Assembly (NCBI GenBank): GCA_964427535.1
Contig: CAYRVF010000077.1
Span: 1 to 27,172 of the forward strand
DNA from: CAYRVF01 sp964427535
Lineage (GTDB): Bacteria > Chloroflexota > Ktedonobacteria > Ktedonobacterales > JADMIN01
Reading direction: 5' to 3'
Length of the DNA stretch: 27,172 nt
Every line of letters begins with the position of its first letter. The first letter of the stretch is position 1. Shown here piece after piece: positions 1 to 7,605 of the stretch. The notes below the pieces were generated by a model, which was not told the origin of the DNA, searched no databases, and saw nothing but the letters and a program-made list of their open reading frames with translations. Position numbers and translations under genes: made by a program.

Positions 1-775
1 GGATGTCGAAATAGGCCGGATCGCCCGGCCGCAGGGCGCGGTCGCTGAAGACGTGCGGGTGCGGGCTGCAGCGCTCGCCCGAGATCGCGTTGACGCCCTC
101 GACGTGCTCGGAGCCCATATCGTAGAGCAGCTTACTCACCAGGCCGACGCACTCGTTCTCGCGCACGCCGGGGCGCATGAAGCGGTACAGCTCGTCATAC
201 GCCGCGTCAACCATCATGCAGGCGGTGTTGAGCAGCGTGATCTCGTCCTGACTCTTGATGATGCGCGCCCGCTGCATCAACTGCTGTCCGTCGACGACCT
301 TGATGCCCTCGCGCTGCAGCGCGAAAAGCACCGGCAGCTCGATCACATCCACGCCCAGCGGCTCGTTCATCAGGCCGCGCTCCTCCAGCTCGATGCGAAT
401 CTTGCGGGCGACGTCTTCCGCCCGGCCCGACTCCGGCGACATCGCGCCGCGCTGAGTCGAGATGCCCGCGCGCGAGCGCTCGCCCAGCCACGGCGCATAG
501 AGTTGGTGGTGCCGCGCGGCGGAGCCGAAGTCCCACAGAATCGGCTCATCGTCCTGCGGTAGCAGCGAGAACCGGGCAATCTTGTCCATCGCCCACGTGC
601 CAATATGGGTCGCCGTGATGTAGCGGATGTTGTTCATGTCGAAGCACAGCAAGGCGCCCATCTCTGACTCGGCGAGCAGGCGCTTGATGCGGCTCAGACG
701 ATCGTTGCGCAGCCGCTCAAAATCGACACGCTCTTCCCAGTCGACGCCCATCGTGCCGTACGTCTTCGGACCCAT
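1..775 (-). CDS. M24 family (creatinase / Xaa-Pro peptidase-like) protein, 3' end outside window
   Basis: The open frame starts at ATG 775-773 and runs without a stop to the left edge (258 codons seen). The start is supported by an AGGAG box about 9 bases upstream. Residues about 20-165 look like a creatinase N-terminal domain; the segment reading RARIIKSQDEI is the usual hinge into the M24 pita-bread catalytic domain, which begins here and then runs off the window. The metal ligands of M24 (D, D, H, E, E) would lie beyond the edge, so catalysis cannot be judged. It follows E1 beta on the same strand after 126 bases and is probably co-transcribed. Such proteins are often called Xaa-Pro aminopeptidase, but in catabolic operons they may act on other amide or C-N substrates; substrate unknown. 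Confidence 0.85.
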   Translation of the reverse strand, partial: MGPKTYGTMGVDWEERVDFERLRNDRLSRIKRLLAESEMGALLCFDMNNIRYITATHIGTWAMDKIARFSLLPQDDEPILWDFGSAARHHQLYAPWLGERSRAGISTQRGAMSPESGRAEDVARKIRIELEERGLMNEPLGVDVIELPVLFALQREGIKVVDGQQLMQRARIIKSQDEITLLNTACMMVDAAYDELYRFMRPGVRENECVGLVSKLLYDMGSEHVEGVNAISGERCSPHPHVFSDRALRPGDPAYFDI

Positions 776-901
776 CGTGAGACTCCTTCGCTTGCGGGCA
801 CAGCCGTTGTGCGAGCGGCGCCGCGCGCGCTATTGCAGATGCGCGGCACCCGTGAGGGACAGCGCGGACGCTTCGACGTGCGCCCGCGCGAAAAACCAGC
901 C

Positions 902-1930
902 CTAGACGCGACCGCAGAGTGTCTTGGCGAGCGCCGTCACCGTATCAGGCGTCGGCACGGTCAGGTCTTCGAGCACCGGCGAGAACGGCACCGGCACGTC
1001 CATCGCGCCCATGCGCTTCACCGGCGCGTCGAGGTAGTAGAACGCACCATCGGCGATCACCGCGGCCATCTCAGCCGTCACGCCGTAGCGCTCGTAGCCC
1101 TCGTCGATGACGATCGCGCGGCTCGTCTTCTTCGCTGAGGCGATGAGCGCCTCTTTGTCGAGCGGGTACGTCGTGCGCGGGTCGATGACCTCCGCGCTGA
1201 TGCCGAGCGTCTGAAGCTGCTCGGCGGCCGCAAGCGCGACCTGCACCATGCTACTCGTCGCCACCAGCGTGATGTCGGTGCCCACGCGTTTCACGTCGGC
1301 CACGCCGAAGGGAATCGTATACTCCTCCTCGGGCACGGGACCCTTGAGGGTGTACATCATCTTGTCCTCGAAGAAGACCACCGGATTCTGATCGCGAATG
1401 GCCGTCTTGAGCAGCCCCTTGGCGTCGTACGGGGTGGAGGGCAGGGCGACCTTCAGGCCGGGGATGTGGCTCACCCAGGCATGCAGGCTCTGGCTGTGCT
1501 GGGCCGCACTACGCCGGGTCGCGCCGAGAGTCGTGCGAAAGACCATCGGCACGCTCAGCTTGCCGCCGGACATGTAATGAACCTTCGCCGCCTGGTTCGC
1601 GACCTGGTCCATGACGATGCCGAGGAAGTCGCCAAACATGATGTCGATGACGGGACGCATGCCCGTCATCGCCGCGCCGACACCCATGCCGCTGATGCCC
1701 GCCTCCGAGATGGGCGAGTCGATGATGCGCGACCGACCAAACTCCTCGACCAGCCCGCTGAGCACCTTGAACGGCGTCCCAGCCTCCGCGACGTCCTCAC
1801 CGAGTATGAAGACCGTCGGGTCGCGCCGCAGCTCCTCGGCCAGGGCCTCGCGGACGGCCTGCGCCAAAGTAATTTCGCGGGTCGTGGCGGCGTTCGCCGC
1901 GCTCGACGTAAGCACGCTAGGCGTAGACAT
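902..1930 (-). CDS. Thiamine-diphosphate 2-oxoacid/acetoin dehydrogenase E1 component, beta subunit
   Basis: 342 residues, full length for an E1 beta (PdhB/AcoB/BkdB family). Seen: ITLAQAVREAL near residue 20, the ILGEDV motif with the Glu that activates thiamine diphosphate, and the DSPISEAGISGMGVGAAMTG block followed by IDIMFGDF; the C-terminal transketolase domain ends with the usual PFSPVLE segment. Partners with E1 alpha as an alpha2-beta2 heterotetramer that decarboxylates a 2-oxoacid or cleaves acetoin and passes the acyl group to lipoyl-E2. Its ATG lies inside the end of the alpha gene (14-base overlap), so translation is probably coupled. No E2 or E3 gene is in the window, so pyruvate, branched-chain oxoacid and acetoin cannot be told apart. 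Confidence 0.93.
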   Translation of the reverse strand: MSTPSVLTSSAANAATTREITLAQAVREALAEELRRDPTVFILGEDVAEAGTPFKVLSGLVEEFGRSRIIDSPISEAGISGMGVGAAMTGMRPVIDIMFGDFLGIVMDQVANQAAKVHYMSGGKLSVPMVFRTTLGATRRSAAQHSQSLHAWVSHIPGLKVALPSTPYDAKGLLKTAIRDQNPVVFFEDKMMYTLKGPVPEEEYTIPFGVADVKRVGTDITLVATSSMVQVALAAAEQLQTLGISAEVIDPRTTYPLDKEALIASAKKTSRAIVIDEGYERYGVTAEMAAVIADGAFYYLDAPVKRMGAMDVPVPFSPVLEDLTVPTPDTVTALAKTLCGRV

Positions 1931-2930
1931 CTTGATCGACCTCCGAAGGATCGGGATAGGGAGCCTCGAGCGCGAAGCTCACACCGGCGGTGACCTCCGC
2001 CTCGACATCCGTGCGGATCGCATCCAGCTCGGCCCGCGTCGCGACGCCCTCAGCGTCCATCCAGGCGGCCATGATCAGCAGGGGATCGCGCTCGCGCCGC
2101 CAGAGCTCTTCTTCCTCGCGCGAGCGGTAATACGTCCGCTGGATGTCGCCGACGTGGTGGCCGTAGTAGCGGTAGGTATTGCACAGCAGGAAGGTCGGCC
2201 CCTCACCAGCGCGAGCACGAGCAACGGCACGCTCCGCCGCGGCGTGGACGGCGCGAATGTCCTGCCCATCCACCTCCTCGACGGGGATGCCGAAGGCGGC
2301 GGCACGGCCACTGATCGTCCCAGCATGTGTCTCGGAGTAGTGGGTGTACTCACCGTACATGTTGTTTTCGCAGACGTAGATCACGGGCAGCTTCCACAAC
2401 GCGGCCATGTTCATGACTTCGTAGACGAGGCCCTGCCCGAGCGCGCCGTCGCCGAAGAAACAGACCGCTACACGGTCCAGCCCCTGTGCCTTGCTGGAGA
2501 ACGCCGCGCCGGTCGCGATGCCCGCGCTGCCGCCGACGATGGCGTTGGCGCCGAGGTTGCCGGTATCCTGGTCGGCGATGTGCATGCTGCCGCCCTTGCC
2601 CCGGCAGTAACCCGCCTCTTTCCCCAGTAGCTCGGCATACATGCGGTCGATCGACGCGCCCTTGGCCAGACAGTGTCCGTGGCCGCGATGTGTGCTGGTG
2701 ATGTAGTCATCCCGCCGCAACGCAGCGCACACGCCGACCGCGACCGCCTCCTCGCCGCTGTATAGATGCGCCAGCCCCGGCATGCGCGCGGACATATACA
2801 ACTCGTTCACCTGCTCCTCAAAGAGCCGGATCGAGACCATCTGCCGGTACATGCTAAGCCAGCGCTCGCGCGTCGTCGCGGACCCGCCGCCCTCGTGAGT
2901 GACCACCCGCGAGACATCCGCCTGTGTCAT
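1917..2930 (-). CDS. Thiamine-diphosphate 2-oxoacid/acetoin dehydrogenase E1 component, alpha subunit
   Basis: 337 residues from the ATG at 2930; a start 33 bases further upstream is possible, but the chosen ATG has a GAGGAG box about 9 bases before it. Thiamine-diphosphate/Mg motif: GDGA at residues 160-163 and ENN at 188-190. Other family marks are the HLYSGEEAVAVG segment near residue 65, the STHRGHGHCLAKG loop near 80-91 and GKGGSMH near 111-117. It forms the catalytic E1 heterotetramer with the overlapping beta subunit. The regulator gene ends 57 bases upstream. Best guess is an acetoin- or pyruvate-type E1; specificity is not visible from sequence alone. Confidence 0.93.
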   Translation of the reverse strand: MTQADVSRVVTHEGGGSATTRERWLSMYRQMVSIRLFEEQVNELYMSARMPGLAHLYSGEEAVAVGVCAALRRDDYITSTHRGHGHCLAKGASIDRMYAELLGKEAGYCRGKGGSMHIADQDTGNLGANAIVGGSAGIATGAAFSSKAQGLDRVAVCFFGDGALGQGLVYEVMNMAALWKLPVIYVCENNMYGEYTHYSETHAGTISGRAAAFGIPVEEVDGQDIRAVHAAAERAVARARAGEGPTFLLCNTYRYYGHHVGDIQRTYYRSREEEELWRRERDPLLIMAAWMDAEGVATRAELDAIRTDVEAEVTAGVSFALEAPYPDPSEVDQDVYA

Positions 2931-2987
2931 CGCACTGCTCCTCTCCCTTGAAGATGCTCCCATTGCCTTATCACGTCGTTGCGTCGT

Positions 2988-3746
2988 CTACGTGCCGGGT
3001 TGCCCAGCCGAGCCGCCCTCACCCGATGGCCCGCGCGGCGCGGGCGCTTCCGCCTCCACGGCGATGTCACTATCGGCCCGCACCTGATCGAGATGGGCGC
3101 GCATCGCGGCCCGTGCAGCCTCAGGATCACGCCGCTCGATGGCCTCGACCAGCGCTTTGTGATAGACCTGCCCACGCTGTGGTCCGCCCCGCACTGAAAA
3201 GATGAGTTTGCGTTGCTCGGCCAGCAAACCCACGATCGAGTCCACCAGCGCGACGATCAGTGGATTGCGTGCGGCGACCGCGAGCGTGCGGTGAAAGGTG
3301 TTGTCGGCGCGGATATAGTCGTCAGAGTAGGCGAGTGAGCGGTCCATCGTCGCCACCGCCGCGCGTAGGGCTGCTACGTGCGCCGCCTCGGCCCGCTCCG
3401 CCGCGAGCGCCGCGATCTCTGGCTCGATGATCTCGCGCAGCTCCACCAGATAGTGCGGACTGCCGAGGTTGCCGACACGCATCATCAGGCCGAGCGAGCT
3501 GCGCATCGCCTCGGACGTGTTGTCGGTTACGATGGTGCCGCGACCAGGCCGCATGTCTACCAGCCCCATCTGGGCGAGCGTCTTCAGCGCCTCACGCACA
3601 GCAGTCCGGCTGGCGCCAAACGACGCGGCAAGCTCGCGTTCGGGCAGCAGCTTGTCGCCTGCCTTCAGCTCGCCCCGCAGAATGCGCCCCTGGATCTGAT
3701 CGACGATCTGCTCGTAGAGCTTGCTGCGCTCGATGGGGGTGTACAT
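2988..3746 (-). CDS. FadR/FCD-type GntR family transcriptional regulator
   Basis: 252 residues from ATG 3746. The frame is open 50 codons further upstream, but that stretch is composition-like leader and overlaps the operator region, so the start was placed just before the winged-helix domain; GTG one codon earlier is equally possible. Residues 5-75 are a GntR helix-turn-helix (LPERELAASFGASRTAVREAL). Residues about 90-225 are an FCD ligand domain with the metal-binding set D148, H152 (DNTFH), H196 and H218. It is first in line with E1 alpha, E1 beta and the M24 gene on the same strand, so it likely controls that operon in response to a carboxylate. TGGT-N3-ACC sites upstream of it suggest autoregulation. 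Confidence 0.92.
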   Translation of the reverse strand: MYTPIERSKLYEQIVDQIQGRILRGELKAGDKLLPERELAASFGASRTAVREALKTLAQMGLVDMRPGRGTIVTDNTSEAMRSSLGLMMRVGNLGSPHYLVELREIIEPEIAALAAERAEAAHVAALRAAVATMDRSLAYSDDYIRADNTFHRTLAVAARNPLIVALVDSIVGLLAEQRKLIFSVRGGPQRGQVYHKALVEAIERRDPEAARAAMRAHLDQVRADSDIAVEAEAPAPRGPSGEGGSAGQPGT

Positions 3747-3832
3747 CACCTTGACTCTGCCCCTCGCGGTCGCCCACGGCTCATGTTCGCTGGCGCTAGA
3801 CGTGGGTGCTCGTGTGCCGCTGTCCGCTTGTT

Positions 3833-3860
3833 TGGTAATACCTGTATGATGGTCATACCA
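3833..3860. promoter_or_regulatory. Paired GntR(FadR-type) operator sites
   Basis: TGGTCATACCA at 3850-3860 is a perfect TGGT-N3-ACCA palindrome; TGGTAATACCT at 3833-3843 matches the same pattern in 10 of 11 positions. FadR-subfamily GntR regulators are known to bind TNGTNNNACNA. The pair lies 87-114 bases upstream of the GntR start codon, with centres 17 bases apart. Binding of the adjacent regulator is inferred. Confidence 0.6.
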
Positions 3861-3920
3861 AGTTATGATTCTCAGTATACCTGATGGTCCCGACATGTCA
3901 AGGCCAACCGCGTCTCCCCG

Positions 3921-6077
3921 CTACGCACGCATCGCCAGTGCTGCCCGTATGCGCTCGGGCGTGAACGGCACCTGGCGGATGCGCGCGCCTGTCGCGGCGA
4001 AGACCGCGTTGGCGACCGCAGGCGCGACGACGACCGTGGCTGGCTCGCCCGCGCCGACGGACGGCTGATCGGGCCGATCGAGCAGCACCACCTCGATCTC
4101 AGGCACCTCCGAGAACGTCAGAATCGGGTAGGTCTCCCAATCGACTGACGTGATGGCGGAGGTGTCGAAGTGGACCTCCTCTTTGAGCGCGCGGCTGAGC
4201 CCCTGAATCACGCTGCCCTCGACCTGATTGCGCACGCCATCAGGATTGACGATCAGCCCGCAGTCGTGGGCTGCTACCACGCGCGTCACGCGCACTACGC
4301 CGGTTGCCTCCTCTACCCGCACCTCGGCAACCATCGCGACGTAGGCCTCGATGTTCTCGTAGCGGGCGAAGGCGAGGCCACGTCCGTATCCATCGGGTAG
4401 AGCCCTTCCCCAGTCCGCGCGCTCGGCGGCGGCCGACAGCACGTCGCAGGCGCGCGGATCGTCCAGGTGCCGCAGCCGGAACTCCAGTGGGTCGCAGTCT
4501 GCGGCGTGCGCCAGCTCGTCCATGAACGATTCGTTGGCGAACGTGTTGGCGGTCGCGCCAAGACTGCGGAACGACGAAACACGCAGCGGCGCGTCTGCCA
4601 GCCAGTGCATCGTCACGCGGCTATTCGGCAACGCGTAGTTCGTCGGCGCGTTGCGGTCGCCGCCCAGGAACATTCCGCTCTGCGGCGCCCGCACCCGCCG
4701 CGTGAGCTGTCCCGCGATCAGTTGCGCCGCCTGACGCGGACGATTCCCGTGGGACGGCGTCCACGCCTCGTACTCCCATCCGGCGACGTGCCCGTCGGCG
4801 GTCATGCCCGCCCGCACGCGCAGCACCATCGCGGGACTCTTCGGCTCCCAGACGAACTCATCCGCACGCGACCACTGCACCCGCACCGGCTTCCCAACCG
4901 CTTGCGCCAGCACAGCGGCATCGGCGGCCACGTCGTCAGCGCCGTTGTGTCCGTAGCAGCCCGCGCCCTCCACATGCACGACACGTACACGCTCGGGCGG
5001 TATCTCCAGCAGATCGGCGAGCGCGCCCCGCAGCGGATAGACGCCCTGTGAACTACACCAGACCGTCATCTGGTCCCCGTCGATCGAAGCCACCGCGCAG
5101 GACGGGCCAATCGAGCCGTGCGCGTGGAAGGGCTGCCGGTACTCCGCCGCAATCACCGTCTCCGCGCCAGACAGTGCCTCCGCGACGTTCCCGTGCTCTT
5201 CGACCACCCGATCGGTCGCGGGCATCTGCCGCAACGTCTCGTACAGCCCGTCCTGATCGGGCAGGTGCGCCGTCTCGCGCCATACCGCCGCCTCGTGTGC
5301 CTGCCGCGCCGCGCGGATCGCGTCTTCCTCGCGCTCGGCCACCACGCCCACGAAATCGCCGATGCGCACGACGCGCGCATTGGGGATGGCGCGCTCATCC
5401 AACTCCACCAACTCCGCTGCGGGGCTCGGTGGTCGCACTACGCGCCCGTGCAGCATGCCAGGAAGACGGATATCCTGCACGAACGCCGGGCTCCCGGTGA
5501 ACTTGGCGAGCAGATCGAGGCGTGGTGCGGACGTGCCGACGAGCGCGTAGTCCTCGGGACGCTTGAGTGGCACGGAGCGCGTCACCGTGCGCTCGAAACG
5601 TCTATCGCCTTGCAGCGCCCCAATCGAGACACGCCGGGCGGGCTGCTCGGGATGGAAGATCGTGCCGTCCGCAATCACGAGTTCGTCGAGCGGAGCCTCA
5701 AGCTCATCCGCCGCACGCTCCAGCAGCGCCTGTCGCGCCTCGGCGGCGGCGTAGCGCAGCAGCGACCCGGCCAACTGGACGGTCTTGCTGCCAGCCGTGT
5801 AGCCCTCGTTCGGCGTGCGACTCGTCTCGCCCATCACCATGCGGATGCTCGCCAGCGGCACATCCAGCTCTTCGGCCACGATCTGCGCCAGCGCGGTGCG
5901 CACGCCCGTCCCCAACTCCACCTTGCCGCTGAAGACCGTGACCGTCCCGTCGGGGGCGATGGAGAGCCAGTCGTCGAGTTGCGCGGATGGCGCGCCCCAG
6001 GTCGCGCGCGGCCCTCCGGCGGTTTCCGCGTTCATGAATGACGGCTGTGCGCGTTCGGGTCTCTGATCGGAGGTCAT
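3921..6077 (-). CDS. Xanthine dehydrogenase family, molybdopterin-binding large subunit
   Basis: 718 residues from ATG 6077, which overlaps the stop of the 2Fe-2S subunit (ATGA). The longer open frame upstream is a shadow of the small subunit. The N-terminal LDDWLSIAPDG and GKVELGTGVRTALAQIVAEEL segments, the GCYGHNGADDVA block and SFRSLGATANTFANESFMDELAHA resemble isoquinoline 1-oxidoreductase or nicotinate dehydrogenase type large subunits. It lacks the AYxCSFR loop of CO dehydrogenase. The catalytic Glu is E678 in GAGE near the C-terminus. It would hydroxylate an N-heterocycle or aldehyde at the Mo centre and send electrons through the small subunit. There is no FAD subunit and no C-terminal cytochrome (CxxCH) in the window, so the final electron acceptor is unknown. 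Confidence 0.92.
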   Translation of the reverse strand: MTSDQRPERAQPSFMNAETAGGPRATWGAPSAQLDDWLSIAPDGTVTVFSGKVELGTGVRTALAQIVAEELDVPLASIRMVMGETSRTPNEGYTAGSKTVQLAGSLLRYAAAEARQALLERAADELEAPLDELVIADGTIFHPEQPARRVSIGALQGDRRFERTVTRSVPLKRPEDYALVGTSAPRLDLLAKFTGSPAFVQDIRLPGMLHGRVVRPPSPAAELVELDERAIPNARVVRIGDFVGVVAEREEDAIRAARQAHEAAVWRETAHLPDQDGLYETLRQMPATDRVVEEHGNVAEALSGAETVIAAEYRQPFHAHGSIGPSCAVASIDGDQMTVWCSSQGVYPLRGALADLLEIPPERVRVVHVEGAGCYGHNGADDVAADAAVLAQAVGKPVRVQWSRADEFVWEPKSPAMVLRVRAGMTADGHVAGWEYEAWTPSHGNRPRQAAQLIAGQLTRRVRAPQSGMFLGGDRNAPTNYALPNSRVTMHWLADAPLRVSSFRSLGATANTFANESFMDELAHAADCDPLEFRLRHLDDPRACDVLSAAAERADWGRALPDGYGRGLAFARYENIEAYVAMVAEVRVEEATGVVRVTRVVAAHDCGLIVNPDGVRNQVEGSVIQGLSRALKEEVHFDTSAITSVDWETYPILTFSEVPEIEVVLLDRPDQPSVGAGEPATVVVAPAVANAVFAATGARIRQVPFTPERIRAALAMRA

Positions 6078-6553
6078 TCGTCTGCCTCCCACATCAGGTG
6101 CTCCGCCCGCCGCACGGCGCGCAGGATGCGCGTATGGGACCCGCACCGACAGAGGTTGCCGTCGAGCGCCGTGCGTATCTGCTCGTCGGTGGGGTGTGGC
6201 GTGCGCCAGAGCAGCGCGGCGATGGTCATGATCATGCCGTTGCTGCAGTAGCCGCACTGCGCGGCCTGCTCGTCGAGAAACGCCTGCTGCACAGGATGCA
6301 GCACGCCGTCTTCGGCCAGCCCTTCGAGGGTCGTGATCTGCGCGCCGGTCACCTCGCTTACCGGCAGGGAGCACGACACCACGGCCTCCGCGCCGCGTAG
6401 CACCTTGCATGCGCCGCACTGCTCCAATCCACAGCCGAAGAGCGGCGCGCTCAGACCGAGCTCATTGCGCAGCACGTAGAGCAGCGGCGTATCAGGCGCG
6501 GCCCGCACCTCGTGCCGCTCTCCGTTCACCGTGAGCACCACAGTGTCTGCCAT
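6074..6553 (-). CDS. Xanthine dehydrogenase family, 2Fe-2S small subunit
   Basis: 159 residues from ATG 6553; a GTG 15 bases further upstream is in frame but GGAG lies 5 bases before the ATG. Two iron-sulphur domains are intact: a plant-ferredoxin-like cluster at C41, C46, C49, C61 and a four-helix cluster at C100, C103, C135, C137 (motifs CGLEQCGAC, CGYC and CRC). It carries electrons from the molybdopterin subunit, whose gene overlaps its stop codon. No twin-arginine signal is present, so the enzyme is probably cytoplasmic. A promoter with an overlapping palindrome lies about 80-100 bases upstream. Confidence 0.95.
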   Translation of the reverse strand: MADTVVLTVNGERHEVRAAPDTPLLYVLRNELGLSAPLFGCGLEQCGACKVLRGAEAVVSCSLPVSEVTGAQITTLEGLAEDGVLHPVQQAFLDEQAAQCGYCSNGMIMTIAALLWRTPHPTDEQIRTALDGNLCRCGSHTRILRAVRRAEHLMWEADE

Positions 6554-6628
6554 GTCGTCTCCGTCCACTCTGGCATGTGTCCACGTTCTCGGCGCGTCGT
6601 AGAGGCCGCGCCGTCGCGGGACACCCTC

Positions 6629-6657
6629 ACTTTAGCGCAAGTGTACACGGTGGACAA
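6629..6657 (-). promoter_or_regulatory. Sigma-70-like promoter of the Mo-hydroxylase operon
   Basis: On the minus strand, TTGTCC (6657-6652), 17-base spacer, TAAAGT (6634-6629), each box matching consensus in 4 of 6 positions. The predicted start near 6622 gives a leader of about 70 bases before ATG 6553. Inferred from spacing and position. Confidence 0.45.
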
Positions 6658-6668
6658 TCGTTTGTCCA
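6651..6668. promoter_or_regulatory. Palindromic operator candidate over the -35 box
   Basis: TGGACAATCGTTTGTCCA has perfect 7-base arms around a 4-base centre. It covers the -35 box of the Mo-hydroxylase promoter, a repressor-like position. It differs from the TGGT-N3-ACCA sites near the GntR gene, so another regulator is likely. Confidence 0.5.
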
Positions 6669-6754
6669 TACTCCCGAACGGAGCATGGTCAGAATCCAGC
6701 GCGAAGAGTCGCAGCTGGTTGGGGGAGTGGCCGAAGCGGAGCGCGGCACCAGTC

Positions 6755-7294
6755 CTATACGGAGGAACGGCTCTGCGCACGTCCGCGGAAGACGACCAGC
6801 CGCAACAGCAGGAAACTGACGGTGGAGGAGAGCGCCATCGCGCCGAGCTTGGCCAGGTTGTTCGCCAGGATGGCACGCTGGCCGACGGGTAGGGGCAGCA
6901 CGTGCGCGGCCAGCAGCAGCGCGGCGTTGTTCAGGGTGATGTTGACGATCGCCTGGGCCGCGAACATCAGTCGTTCGCTGTTACTGCCGGTCGCCGAGCG
7001 GCGGAAGGTCCAGCGCACGTTCCAGATGTAGCTATTCACGATGGCCAGCGTGACGGCGATGGTGTTATCGAGGACCAGCACAACCGAGGAGGTCGTCGGG
7101 TGGATATAGAGCAAAAGATTAAGAACGAAGAGGTCGACCACCGCATTGCCAAGACCGATGAGGACGAAGCTGGTGTATTGAGAGAGCATCTGCAGCAGAG
7201 GAGTAACCTGATCTCGCCATCCAGCGCCGGGCTTCTTGAAGGGTATCGCCACCTCGCCTCGACCGGACTTTGTCAGGTGAGCCTTTACGCTCAC
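6755..7294 (-). CDS. GtrA-like family small membrane protein
   Basis: 179 residues from GTG 7294, chosen because AGGGG lies 4-5 bases upstream; an ATG 99 bases further upstream gives an unlikely polar leader. The first 30 residues are charged. Four hydrophobic segments follow, beginning with YTSFVLIGLGNAVVDLFVLNLLL and including an NSYIWNVRWTFRR loop typical of the GtrA/DPMS-like family (PF04138). The last helix ends in LLLRLVVFRGR. GtrA-type proteins help move lipid-linked sugars across the membrane, often next to a glycosyltransferase; none is seen here. It lies 201 bases upstream of the Mo-hydroxylase genes on the same strand, and the promoter between them suggests separate transcription. 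Confidence 0.75.
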   Translation of the reverse strand: MSVKAHLTKSGRGEVAIPFKKPGAGWRDQVTPLLQMLSQYTSFVLIGLGNAVVDLFVLNLLLYIHPTTSSVVLVLDNTIAVTLAIVNSYIWNVRWTFRRSATGSNSERLMFAAQAIVNITLNNAALLLAAHVLPLPVGQRAILANNLAKLGAMALSSTVSFLLLRLVVFRGRAQSRSSV

Positions 7295-7605
7295 GATTCC
7301 CCTGCCTCTCTCATCGTCCGCCCTCCATATCGGGGCATGTCGCGCATCGCCGCCGCACCACGTATCTAGCACTACGCCGGTGGGCAACGCCATCTGTCAG
7401 CATTCTAGCGGCAAGTACCGCCGAGCGCAACGACTATACCATTAGTATAGGCGGCGCGGCTGAACATTCCCTGAAGATCGGATTGGAAATCTCTTACACG
7501 GAGAGGTCTGCTTCGTATACATCGTGTGACACCTGGCACGCTATGCCAGACACGAGCGCTGCGCCTGATCGGTGAAAGCGTCCAGCACGCCTGAGGAGGT
7601 GTCTG
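7295..7605. other. Divergent intergenic region between GtrA-like and TPM/DUF2207 genes
   Basis: About 310 bases with no convincing gene. It must contain promoters for both flanking genes. The only structure seen is the inverted repeat at 7434-7450. Confidence 0.6.
7434..7450. promoter_or_regulatory. Inverted repeat, possible operator
   Basis: CTATAC-CATTA-GTATAG: perfect 6-base arms around 5 bases, in an AT-rich patch within otherwise GC-rich DNA, 156 bases upstream of the TPM/DUF2207 start. Regulatory role is inferred. Confidence 0.35.

Noticed and set aside
3921..6419. Longer 832-codon form of the molybdopterin subunit starting inside the small subunit gene.
   Set aside because: The first 114 codons are out-of-frame shadow of the 2Fe-2S subunit. 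ATG 6077 with the ATGA overlap fits the family start.
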